DNA of 64,000 nt from Saussurea involucrata. Its lineage: Eukaryota > Streptophyta > Magnoliopsida > Asterales > Asteraceae. Location of the stretch: positions 74,034,795 through 74,098,794 of the forward strand of contig CM066327.1 of assembly GCA_033807775.1 (NCBI GenBank). Reading direction: 5' to 3'. Position 1 is the first letter of the stretch. Each line of letters begins with the position of its first letter. The notes beneath the pieces were generated by a model that was not told the DNA's origin, searched no databases, and worked only from the letters and a program-made list of their open reading frames with translations. Made by a program: the position numbers and the translations under genes. This document shows, one piece after another, positions 10,414-21,400 of the stretch.

Positions 10414-10630
10414 CTTTACCGACGACATTTACCGAGGGATAAAAATCATCGGTATTCCAACGAATCACCGATGGATTACCAAAGGCTTAAAATGTTTTAC
10501 GACAAATATAAAATACCTCGGCAATCCGTCTGTAACAACCGGGTTTTGTTTTAAGTCAAGAAAACAAGATGTAGTGGTCATAGTGCAATAAGGAAAAAGT
10601 GAGGGACCAAAGGGGGGCATTTTGAGGAAG

Positions 10631-10639
10631 TATTTAAAT
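10631..10639 (+). promoter_or_regulatory. TATA-like box of LTR promoter
   Basis: TATTTAAAT, repeated at the same LTR position in the 3' LTR (16248-16256). If it is the promoter, transcription would start near 10660 and the candidate intron would be transcribed as leader. Confidence 0.5.
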
Positions 10640-11039
10640 GCACCAATCCCTAGGTCTAGCCAATTTTCATCATATTCCCTCACTTTGTTGTGGTGTTGGC
10701 GGCTGGAAGAAGGGAAAAGAAGAGGAGAAGAAGCATTTTGGGGAGAAGTCAATTTGAGGAAGAAATCACTAAGGTAATCTGATCCAAACCCTTCTTCTTG
10801 CTATTTTATGTGTTCTCTTCTGTTTTGTTTGAGAAATGGATGTGAAAACATTAAGAATCAATGTGTTCTTCACCTTTTTACCACTAAAGGAGTAAAATGG
10901 GGTTTTGGTTGTTAGAAATCGTTTTAGAGGTTTAAAGTGGAAATAAATGGGTGTTTATGGTTAATGGATGAACCCAAGTGTTTGTCTAATCAAGCCTATA
11001 AAAGAAACCTCGATTCTAATCATTTTGGGAAGTTGGGTT

Positions 11040-11335
11040 TTTCCTAGTTCGCAAGTTTCCGGACGTCGCCCCGTCCGGATAGTAATGTCCGGACAGTGGG
11101 GGTTTCCGGATGGTGCTCATAGGTGTCCGGGTGTCGAGGTTTTTCGGGTAAGTTACAGTTTCGGTTTCCGGAAAGTGTGTCTATCCGGAATGTAGTATGT
11201 CCGGTAAGTGTAGTTATTCGGTAAGTATAGTTATCCGGTAAGTGGAGTTATCCGGTAAGTTGTCCGGAAAGTAGCGATTGGCCGGTAAGTTATGTATCCG
11301 GTAAGTTGAGTCAGAATAGTGTTCGGAAAGTTGGT
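11040..11335 (+). repeat. CCGG-rich short repeat array in LTR
   Basis: Many variants of TCCGGTAAGT, TCCGGAAAGT and TCCGGATAGT are spaced 10-20 bp apart; the 3' LTR has the same array at about 16670-16970. Several units match a plant 5' splice site (GGTAAGT). Confidence 0.88.
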
Positions 11336-11426
11336 TTAGGGCCTGAGCAGTTTATATTTCATCCATTTCTCAGGTAAATCGATTGGAAGTCAGGAACAGA
11401 GTAAGAAAACATAGTAAGCACATCAG

Positions 11427-12011
11427 GTGAGTTTTTCTAACTAAAATACGTGATTTTACGTGTTTTTCCAAAGAAAGTGATTATGTGTTTACGAGCATGA
11501 TTTATTTACAAGCTTTTACGTATGTTTTCTCATGAAAAGTATGTTTTAAGGAAAAGATTATTCAGCAAGGTGAAATGAATTATAAAGTGTTACACGGATT
11601 TCATGTTTCATGATTATGTCGAGCTATATATATGTTATGTGGAGTCGGTCTGCACAGTGGGATCTGAGTACCTCAGGATCCGATGATCCCTTGGGCTGTT
11701 GTGAGAAGCTTGTAGGAGGGAATTCATTTCCTTCCTACTCGGATAGGTGAGTAGCTTGTAGGAGGGAATTCATTTCCTTCCTACTCGGATATGTGAGAAG
11801 CTTGTAGGAGGGAATTCGTTTCCTTCCTACTCGGATATATGACTACCTATGTGATCCATAAACACTGTGCAGTACCATGGTTGAACGATTATGTGAAGAA
11901 TCTTAAGGTGTTTTATAAAATGATTTTTATAATATGGATGTACGTTGTTTACGGAGGGAACTCACTAGACCTCATGGTCTAACCATCGCTTTTCAAAAGT
12001 AAACTTTTCAG
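11427..12011 (+). other. Candidate leader intron in LTR
   Basis: The donor is CAG|GTGAGT at 11427 and the acceptor is CTTTTCAG ending at 12011 (585 nt). A CTAAC branch match at 11979-11983, 29 nt upstream, lies at the end of the palindrome TAGACCTCATGGTCTA (11966-11981). In the 3' LTR the acceptor reads TTTCAC, so only the 5' LTR copy keeps it. Confidence 0.5.
11701..11838 (+). repeat. 46-bp tandem repeat, three copies (two in the 3' LTR)
   Basis: Units start at 11701, 11747 and 11793. Each contains an imperfect hairpin in which GTAGGAGGGAA pairs with TTCCTTCCTAC. The 3' LTR has only two copies (31130-31175 and 31176-31221). Confidence 0.92.
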
Positions 12012-12240
12012 GTAAGTAAATAGTAGGAGGCTTAGGTAAGTGAGCAAGAGCAAGATAGAGTACAGATGCAGTTAAAGACAGTGTCGGTGCCACTTGTAGT
12101 AGTAGTTGTTCTCAGTTGTATATAGGTTGTTTCCGCCAACCTTAGTTTTAGATTTAGGTACTGAAATTTTGGGACATAGATTTGTAAATGTTATGATTTA
12201 ATTCTATGTATGTCCTGTTGTATTTTTGGGCTGTTACAAA

Positions 12241-12253
12241 TGGTATCAGAGCC
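12241..12253 (+). other. Primer binding site, initiator-Met tRNA type
   Basis: TGGTATCAGAGCC, two bases after the 5' LTR end GCTGTTACA. Confidence 0.95.
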
Positions 12254-15200
12254 ATAGTTTAAGGGATTTAGGTGACCGGATGGGCCTAAACTTAAACTTT
12301 GGAGTAGAAATCACAACTGAGAATCAAGAAATGCGTTAGGAGGGCACTATTGTAGATATGGGAAATGCGTTAGGAGGGCACTATAGTAGATATAGGACTA
12401 ATAGGGTACCGAGGACAGTCATGTAAGGTAAGTTTGGGATTTCACCTGGCCAGTGTAATTGCGAACTTACAGGTACATGTATGTGCTTGATCTACCTTAT
12501 TATTTCGAAGTTGTAGTCTTAAGCTAGATTATATGTCGTGTTCCAGTAATCTAGAAGGTCAGCAAGATATCTGAGGGATAGACCGAGCTCTCTTGCTTGG
12601 GAAGTATCATGAGAAATCATATATGATGTGATGTATGTATACATCGAAGAGAAGAAATGTTGTATAGAATGTTATGAGTCGTCTAGAGGTAGCTCTTCGT
12701 GGATTCTAAGGGGAGGAATGTTGAGTTTGAGTAAGACTCCTGTTTCGGGAGAGTCCCAGTCCTAGGAATCTTGGGATAGATCAGTCGGGACGGCAAGGGA
12801 GGACAAAGTCAAAACCTTGAAAGTATTATTGGAGCCCTGACTTCTTAGTCGAGCTTTTCAATGGCAGGGTAAATGAAATAAGATACCTATAGTGAAGTGA
12901 AAGCATGTAGAACTATAAAGTGAGATAGTTGATCAAAATGAAAATAGTATGAAATGGTTGAGTAAGTGAGATGTGGAATGCATGTACAACAAATTATTGC
13001 ATGATCGAGAGGGCGACCATTGGTCGAAGGTAGAGTGTCAAAGATAAGTTGTGAGAGTAAAGTGGTTGACCTTGTTAGGGGAGTAGCCTTCAATTGCAAG
13101 TAGAGTTTCATGCATAGCGTTCTTATATGTAACATGAAATTTTTACGATTTAAGTTAAATGTGTAAATATCAATTTTTATCGAAAATAAGTCAGAATGTG
13201 CAAGCGTATGTTTAAAGAAAAGGTGATTTTATTCACATTGCACAATGAAATTTTGAGCTTACCGATTTGCAAAGTATTTCACACTTTTCATGATAAGTTA
13301 AATTGCTACAAAAAGGTCGAGAAAACGTTTGCCAGCAAAACTTTTACAATCAAAATGAGTTTTAACCTGTTGATATCATACAAAAGGGTGTGAGAAACGA
13401 CTAGTTTACTTGGTGTCGATAATTTCTTCCAGAATTGTGTTGTATGAAAGGATTTTCATTCAATGTATTATTGTCGTAATAACATCGTTCGGATTGAGTA
13501 AGATTAAGGTTCACGGGAAGATGCATGCAAACGATTCTCGAATCGTTGTGCAGGGCACTGAAGTTATAAGAGTGATGGGGTCGTGTGTACCCAAGCTAGT
13601 TCCAAGTGTTGTTTGTTTTTTTTAAATGATAAAATTTGCATAATGATTTATTGATTGCGTTGTCATGCATGAAGGCTATGAACTCACTAGGTCGTAGAGT
13701 ATTGCATTATAAGCTAAGGAAGAACTCCAAGATTGGAAAGGTGTCGGACAAACCAAGAAAGAATGTTTGTAGTTGTAGTATCTGTGTTCAAGAGGAGAGG
13801 TGAACAGTGGTAGAATCGGAAGTGGACCTTGGTATCGGTTGTATGAGGGTTTGTACCCTTGTTCGGTAACTGGGAACACAGTTGCCGAGGGAGGAAGGAC
13901 TTGAAGCCTTCAAGGTGTGGGTAATAGCAACTCATTATGAGTAGTGTTGTGAGGCAGAAATGAAATGCCCACGGCGTGAGGATATGAGTTTTTAGGTGAA
14001 CTTGTAATATTGATGCTACATGAGTAGGTTTTGTAATGAGAGGGATGGATCATGAAGTTGATTATAATAGGTTGGAAGGATTAGGTTCCGTAAGGAACCC
14101 AAGTTAAAGAATAGGTTAAGAAAGCCGTTACATGTTGATTATTGATGTTGAAGTCGGCAGCTGGGGTAAGACGGTTGAGGCTGAAGACTTGAATCAGAAG
14201 GTTGAAAGTTGATAGAGCACCTTGTAGGGGTGTTAAGATGGCGGGAGATTGTTGTTTTAGATAAGCGTCCTACTTGCGAGGTATGGAGGGTTCGTAGAAG
14301 GATAAGGTAGGTAGCACGAACGAAGTGAGTGTCTAGCATATATCGAGCTGTGAGAGGATGTGCCATGTCTATGTAATGGTTTGGAATCGCAAAGAACTAG
14401 CAAGAGTTATTGATTTAGAGTTGGTAGAAGGACCAGGTAGCGAAATAGACTCGATTATGTATTCGGGAGGATATGAAGGAAAGTTTAAATTGTGTACGAA
14501 CAACCATGAGAGACCTGGTCTGCAGTGTGATGTTAGGGATAGAGGGTGTACGAATGAGTAGTGGCTTCAATTGTCAAGATAAATGTGCCAGCTAGTGTCG
14601 TAGTGATGTGATGTTAGAGAGAAAGGAAGCATCAGATAGAAGCCTTCTTGGGGGTTTCGAAGGAGGTGTACGATTTGTTAACCAGGTTGTTGGAACACGT
14701 AGGGTGTAAGTTGACGTTGTAATATGATTATGTTCGGGATAGAATGACGGAGTGGTGGTGGGTAGTTACCCAAATAAGAAACCAATTGTTTTTGAGGTAT
14801 GAGTCGCTAAGTAAGTGTATTTTGGAATCAGTGCAAGTTTAAAGAAGATGGTAGATGAGTTAGTCGAAAATGTGTGATAGTAGATCTTTGCAGAACGTAA
14901 AATGTTTCTTACGTATGGAGGAATCATCCTAAAAGGAAGCAGTTGGAGATGTGGCTATATGGTAAGGAGAAAGTATCTTTAGCATGTAGAATGTCGGAAG
15001 AGGGGGACAAGTAAGGTTTGGTGAGCGGTGCTCCACGCTAACGTGGGGAGGTGAAGACCGTACGTCGGAATAAGTGAGTAGGATGGAGGTAATAAGCTTG
15101 ACAGTAACACTGAAAGGTAGAGTAGTGTGTGTACATTGCCATCGATAAGTGTGCGAACTTTTGGAAAGAGTATTGAGGAAGGGAATTGTATATGATTTTG

Positions 15201-15790
15201 TGCAGGAAAGAAGTGGGTAAGACAACTGAATAAGTTAAGTTAGTGACTTTGTGAGAAATGTTTAAACAAATTGGTCGTGCAGTGATTAAGCTAGGGAGAA
15301 TAGTATGGTGTGACCATGGTTACTCCTCCCAGTTGAGTGAGGATAACCGGAGTTATGTTTTATATGACTAAACGAACGTGGCATTCAGCGAGGAATTGAT
15401 GTGTTTTAGGGTAAGTCTAATTCGAGTAGGTGAACACTTCTACTATAGGTTTGGAGGTTCCTACCCTTAGTTACGTATAAGTATGGAGTGGTGAAGTGGT
15501 AAGGATGTGAGAGACGGTTGACGAACTGTGGTCGAGGTGGTCCGAGAAAGGGAAAAGTTATCTGCCTAGACGATTGTTGGTTAGGGGAAGTAATCTAGAA
15601 TTGATTGTAATACGATGATGGAACTCTGGGTTGTGAGCTGTCGGGATGTACAGGGTTGGCCTTGTGTCAAGCTGTCAATTGAATGATTGTTTCTTGGTAA
15701 ATGAAACTCGTGTTGTAGCGGGGGATTCCGCCAAGTCCTCCTCAAAGGAAGTAAAGATGCATGAGAAGCCTTATTTAATCTTCTATTGTC
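12254..15790 (+). pseudogene. Decayed interior of nested gypsy element
   Basis: About 3.5 kb sits where gag-pol should be. Open frames are short (none above about 115 codons) and none shows protease, RT, RNase H or integrase motifs that I can recognise. The base composition is that of a gypsy coding strand, and the downstream end matches a chromovirus C-terminus, so I read this as ancient polyprotein sequence with deletions. Two copies of AATGCGTTAGGAGGGCACTAT lie near 12330 and 12365. Confidence 0.55.
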
Positions 15791-16133
15791 ATTATTGATC
15801 AAGTAAGATCAGTAGCCTACGAGTTGGAGTCACCGTAAGAACTGAAGAGATTGCACCCAATGCTCCATGTTTCGAATTTAATGAGGTGGTTGACTGAGTC
15901 AGAAGTGGCATTACCTTTGGAAAGTGTCAGCGTTGATGAGAAGTTGACTAATGTCAACGAACCGATAGAAATCGTGGACAGTAATGTTCGCAAGACTAGG
16001 ATCAAAGAGGTCCGACTAGTAAAGGTCAGTGGAGATATCATAAAGAATGAGAAGAAACTTGAGAGGCAGAAGCGGATACGAAGTTCAGGTACCCGCATCT
16101 TTCTCAATAAGGAATTCCGAGGACAGAATTCTT
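15791..16133 (+). pseudogene. Integrase C-terminal and chromodomain-like end of gypsy pol
   Basis: VAYELE is followed after a stop by an open stretch from 15851: HPMLHVSNLMRWL, then an acidic segment, then IEIVDSNVRKTRIKEVRLVKV. This order corresponds to the GPVAYELxLP...HPVFHVSxLR segment and the following EILDRxxKxLRxKxIPLVKV segment of Tekay-type chromovirus integrases, where the chromodomain begins. Key aromatic residues of a working chromodomain are not apparent. It classifies the element and shows that the interior is decayed gypsy rather than foreign DNA. Confidence 0.7.
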
Positions 16134-16147
16134 TTAAGGGGGAGTGT
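16134..16147 (+). other. Polypurine tract
   Basis: TTAAGGGGGAGTG directly before the 3' LTR start TGTAACAACC at 16148. Confidence 0.85.
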
Positions 16148-17226
16148 TGTAACAACCGGGTTTTGTTTTAAATCAAGAAAACAAGATGTAGTGGTCCTAG
16201 TGCAATAAGGGAAAAGTGAGGGACCAAAGGGGGGCATTTTGAGGAAGTATTTAAATGCACCAATCCCTAGGTCTAGCCAATTTTCATCATATTCCCTCAC
16301 TTTGTTGTGGTGTTGGCGGCTGGAAGAAGGGAAAAGAAGAGGAGAAGAAGCATTTTGGGGAGAAGTCAATTCGAGGAAGAAATCACTAAGGTAATCTGAT
16401 CCAAACCCTTCTTCTTGCTATTTTATGTGTTCTCTTATGTTTTGTTTGAGAAATGGATGTGAAAACATTAAGAATCAATGTGTTCTTCACCTATTTACCA
16501 CTAAAGGAGTAAAATGGGGTTTTGGTTATTAGAAATCGTTTTAGAGGTTTAAAGTGGAAATAAATGGGTGTTTATGGTTAATGGATGAACCCAAGTGTTT
16601 GTCTAATCAAGCCTATAACAGAAACCTCGATTCTAATCATTTTGGGAAGTTGGGTTTTTCCCAGTTCGCAAGTTTCCGGATGTCGCCCCGTCCGGATAGT
16701 AATGTCCGGACAGTGGGGGTTTCCGGATGGTGCTCATAGGTGTCCGGGTGTCAAGGGTTTCCGGGTAAGTTACAGTTCCGGTTTCCGGATGTGATGTCCG
16801 GAAAGTGTGTCTATCCGGAATGTAGTATGTCCGGAAAGTGTAGTTATCCGGTAAGTATAGTTCTCCGGTAAGTAGAGTTATCCGGTAAGTTGTCCGAAAA
16901 GTAGCGATTGACCGGTAAGTTATGTATCCGGTAAGTTGAGTCCGGATAGTGTCCGGAAAGTTGGGTTAGGGCCTGAGCAGTTTAGTTTTCATCCATTTCT
17001 CAGGTAAATCGATTGGAAGTCAGGAACAAAGTAAGAAAACATAGTAAGCGCATCAGGTGAGTTTTTCTAACTAAAATACATGATTTTACGTGTTTTTCCA
17101 AAGAAAGTGATTATGTGGAAATGCCATGTTATTTTACATGATTTTTACGTGAATGAAAGTTTAATATTTTACTGATCATGGTGTGTTTACGAGCATGATT
17201 TATTTACAAGCTTTTACGTATGTTTT

Positions 17227-18183
17227 TGTTGGTCCCGAAGGGTTATACAAGTTTGTAGAAGGGGGGGGGGGGGGGGGGTTGAATACAAACACACAGATTT
17301 TTACTTTCTAAATTGTTTATTGATATAATCAAACAATTTACAACTTGTTGCGGAACAAGATTAAGGACTAAACCTAATCTAAACAAGTTAAGAACACTAA
17401 GTTTCTTGCACTAGAATTAAGACAGAAAGGAGATAAGAATATTACGAATAATATTCTAACACTAAGACAGAAAGAAGAAGATGGCCGAGCACTTCTTTTC
17501 TGAAGTAGGGTTCTTCTAATATACTGCATGCATTTAATGCAAAGTAGTATACCTTTACACGTGGCAGCAGCTGATTGGTTGCATGGTTTGACCTTTGTAG
17601 ACAAGCTTAGTAGTCGTATGGTGTACAGTGTAGAATCAGAGTTAGTTGTACGATTCTGGACAGAAGGGATGTCCGTTCTGACATTTCGTACGAAGACGTG
17701 CAAGGGGAAAGACAAAAGCAACTTGTAGAGTAGACCTCATGATCAGCGTTCGTTGATCAGTACTTTATCAGCGATTGATAAAGCTCAGCGATCGCTGAAG
17801 TCTTCTACTTGAAACTTCACGTTGAGTGGACAGGTCTTGCTTTGCTGATATCCGCATCAGTTCATTAGTAGACTTGTCGCTGGTTCTTGGGCTTGATCTT
17901 CGACTTCAGCGTAGAGCCTTTGTTGACGTGAAACTTGTCTTCAGGGATCATAAGTAAACAATTAAACTATCAGCGATCACCAAAAGTACTGAACAAGCTC
18001 AGAGCTTTATTGTGAATAGTGTTCGCTGAATATTAAACTTTAAGAGCGAGAGTTCCTATCAGCGGTACCGTAGAGTCATAGTACTTATCAGCGATAGTGA
18101 AACTCTAATACATATTGGTTACTTATAATTTTCACTAAGTGTTTAAAGAGTCATTATCAAATCACTGAGGGTTTGGATCAACA
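17227..18183 (-). repeat. 3' LTR of first copia element
   Basis: The plus strand reads TGTTGGTCCCG...GGATCAACA. It includes a run of about 18 G near 17263-17279; the matching run in the other LTR is shorter. Confidence 0.95.
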
Positions 18184-18197
18184 ATCTCCCCCTATTT
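18184..18197 (-). other. Polypurine tract of first copia element
   Basis: The minus strand reads AAATAGGGGGAGAT directly before the 3' LTR. Confidence 0.85.
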
Positions 18198-18453
18198 GAT
18201 TATGACATAGCAATGAAGGAAAATTGCTAAATATGAAAACATAAGGATAAAAATTACTGATAAAATATTTGTCCCTTTTACTGTTTTCTGGGATCTTTTG
18301 AGTACTGATGGAGTAAAGTGCATTCACTGAAATTTTTCTTTGGACTTCGTAAAGGTTACAAAGGGAAGTGGAAAAATTACAAGTACGGCAAATAAATTTA
18401 CAAGTACAAAAGATATTAGCTGATAAAGATAGAAGAAATACAAGGAAATCCTA

Positions 18454-21400
18454 TCAGCCATCAAAAGGTTCTTCCTTAACGAGAAGTTTATCAAGGGTCT
18501 TTGTTGTAGGGATCATCCAGTCAGGGACAGTTTCTCCCTGATTTCTTCTTTCTTGTGCTTCTTTGAAGATCAGGGGCTTGAGATATCGTGCCTGAAGATC
18601 GCGTCTGAATTCACACCAATAGATGAGATCCCTGAGCTGTTCGATGGGAGTGATGGGAAGCTCAGAGACACGTTGAAAACGTTGTCCTTCATCATAGTCG
18701 TGAAAGAAGATACCATAAGGTTCGCTTATGACTTTTCCAGGAATGAATCGTTCACCAGGAGGCAGAGAGGTGTCAAGCGCTGAGAGGTCAGGTTCAGGAC
18801 CAAGTACTTCAGCACGTGAAAAACCAATGCCTGTTTCGTTCCGGATAGTAGGACCTGAATCTGAAGGTTTTGACTTTTTCTTTGCAGAGGCCCTTCTTTG
18901 TTGAGTTGCAAGAGGAGTGGGAGGAGGAATATCCACCGCAGAAGACACTAAGTCGATCTGTCAATTTATAAGTTTTTCGACATGATCCTTGTATTTAGAA
19001 CGTGAGCGCTGAATGGCTATTCTGATCTCCAACCATTCAGAGAGACCGTACTTTGTGATAGCATCAGCATAGAAGGTTTCCGTTGTACCGTTTTCTCTGA
19101 ATATCTCGACTTCAACAATTGGAACTTTGATGGTCGATCTTCTAGTGATATGTACCTTGTTAATTCTGGCAGCCCGATATCGAAAGTGTACTTTCTCTTT
19201 GCACCATTTCAAGGTAGATTGAGATACCTTGGTCTTTTCTTCGATAATCTTCTGGGCGTCTTCCCACAACTGACGTTGGACTTCAATGGGAGTTCTTTTC
19301 AGTGCGGGTTCTTTCACCGATTGTTGGGCAAGCTGAATGGCAAGAGCCTTATCTTTTTCTTCAGCTTCCTTTCTTTCGGCGAGTATCCTTTCAGCTCTGA
19401 GGTGATCAGTGAATTCTTTTTTTGAAAGTCTGAACTTTTTAGGAACAGGAACTTTGTCTCGTGGAAGGATGATTCGTTGATCCTCAAGCTTTTTTATCAT
19501 TTCTTCTCTCCTTTTCTGATCCTCTTCACTCAACTCTTGTGGAGCCAAGGAAGGTCTGCTTTTGTGAGAAATAAATTGTTCTTCAGGTTAATCGGTCTCA
19601 GTGATTAAATCCAAGACCGGGATTATTTCTTCAGCTCTTGTGGCTGAGATTATTGTTGGTGCAGCAGGAGAACTTTCAGTTGGATCCTCAAGCAGGGGAG
19701 AGGACTAGCTGAAACACAGCGATCGTTTATGTTAGAAGAGTTGGGGAAGAAAGAGATAGAGAAAAGAATATGGTTAAGTGTATAGAGGTTTTATGGAGAG
19801 GAGAACTGAGATTGAGATAGGGTAGAGGAGGGATGCAGAGTAAGGGAAGAGGAGATATTGTACCTGACAAACTGGCTTTATCTGAAGGACAACCAGATTG
19901 CCTTCTGCAGCGAGGCCTTTGTTTTTGCCTTTATCAGCTTCAGATACTGCAGGTTTTGTCTTAGTCGTCTCCCCTGAAGGTTCATTTATCATGACCCCTT
20001 TTTGAGCTGGGGCATTCTTGATAGGCTGGACGAAAGAGTCATCATCATCGTCATCCTCATCATCATCATCATTTTTATGAGTTGACGATGGTTCATCGTC
20101 AGAGATATCGACAGTTTCATCGTCTTCATTTTCTTCTTCATCAGATTCGACCTCGTCAGCATAAGGTTCGATAACATCAGCAATAGCTTCCTTATGTTGC
20201 TCTTCGAGTTGCTCCCCCTCAGATACAAAGGGAGGTTTCTCGGTTACCTCAGGGTTTTTAACTCCCTGAGGTTGAGCGGTTGAAGCAGCAGCAGTTTCAT
20301 TTGTCTCCCCCTCAACATTATGGGGAAGACCTTCATCGTTCTTCTCCCCCTCTTCCTCATGATGAGGAGGGGAGGTAAATGGAACATCAGCAGCAGCAAT
20401 ATGAGAGTCACTGTCTTCTAGGCTAGTGATTCCCATGAAGGTTTCAATCACTGCGATTCTGTCTTCCAGGCCAGAAACCGCAGGATTGAGGCTTTGAAGA
20501 TCCTCTCGATCAACCTGAGTGAATTGTGAAGGGGCACAAGTTGGAGCGTTTAGGCGATCGAGGACTTGCTGAAGGAGATCCTTGACCGTGGAGACCTCAC
20601 CCTTGAGAGTGACCATCTCTGTCTTCAATGATGTGACTTCATTGGACAGAGTGGTGAAGTTTGTTGCGAGGGTGGTGTTGGTGAGGTTGAGATCGTTGAT
20701 GACCATGGAGTTGTTGGCGAGAGTAGTAGCAAACTGAGAAATGCTACCATCCACCTTCTCCAGATCAGCACTGGAGGCTTTCTTATCAACAACCTCGGTC
20801 AGCTTTTTGAGATTCTCTCCAGCGTCTATAACCGCTGAAGAGTTGGTAGAGAGAGGTGTTGTAAGAATCCACCTTTGTCACCAGATCTTTCAGGGAGTGT
20901 TGAATATCTCCCAAATTAGGACCTGTAACATTAAATAACTTATGAACAAAGGAAAGCTCAGAAGTTTGGGGTTGAGAGAGAGGAATGTGTATGGTTTTGT
21001 GTATACCTGCAGGCGGGTTGGTGATATGCATTAATTATTTAATGCATATTAGGTCTTTTTCTTTCCAATTTAAGTCATTTTATTTCTAATATCCCTAACT
21101 TTGAGTCATTTTAATTACTTATTTTCCTTTTTATTGTTTATTGGAGCTAGAGTAGTGAATGACCTGTTTTATGATTGAGAATGACTGATTTTGTTCATTT
21201 TGGCAGAATTTTCTAGTGCAGACCCATGCTGCAGCATTCCTGCAGCACAACATGCCTGGGCAGAAAACATTTTGGGACGTGGGGCTGAGCTCTTAAAGAC
21301 AAATTGGCTTTTGGTACTTAATGATGCAGCTTCCAGAAGGCTTAAATCCAGCTGGAGCTGATTTGTTGCAAACCCTTTTGTACTTTTATTGCTTTTTACT

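Larger units (their letters stand above)
10531..12238 (+). repeat. 5' LTR of nested gypsy element (1708 bp)
   Basis: The LTR runs TGTAACAACC...GCTGTTACA. It contains a TATA-like TATTTAAAT (10631-10639), a CCGG-rich array (11040-11335), a candidate leader intron (11427-12011) and three 46-bp tandem repeats (11701-11838). It lacks about 70 bp present in the other LTR at 17118-17185 and has one more 46-bp repeat than that LTR, which accounts for the length difference. Confidence 0.93.

Noticed and set aside
10409..10752. Short ORFs shared by the two LTRs of the nested gypsy (10465-10752 minus; 16085-16369 minus)
   Set aside because: They are identical because they lie in duplicated LTR sequence; no coding signal beyond that.
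17374..17721. 115-codon minus-strand ORF in the copia LTR (also 30143-30490)
   Set aside because: Present in both LTRs, hence duplicated with them; no domain and no similarity to gag or pol.
20741..21031. Considered a host gene exon in the middle of the copia element
   Set aside because: The frame, coiled coil and splice sites fit continuation of the env-like gene on the minus strand.
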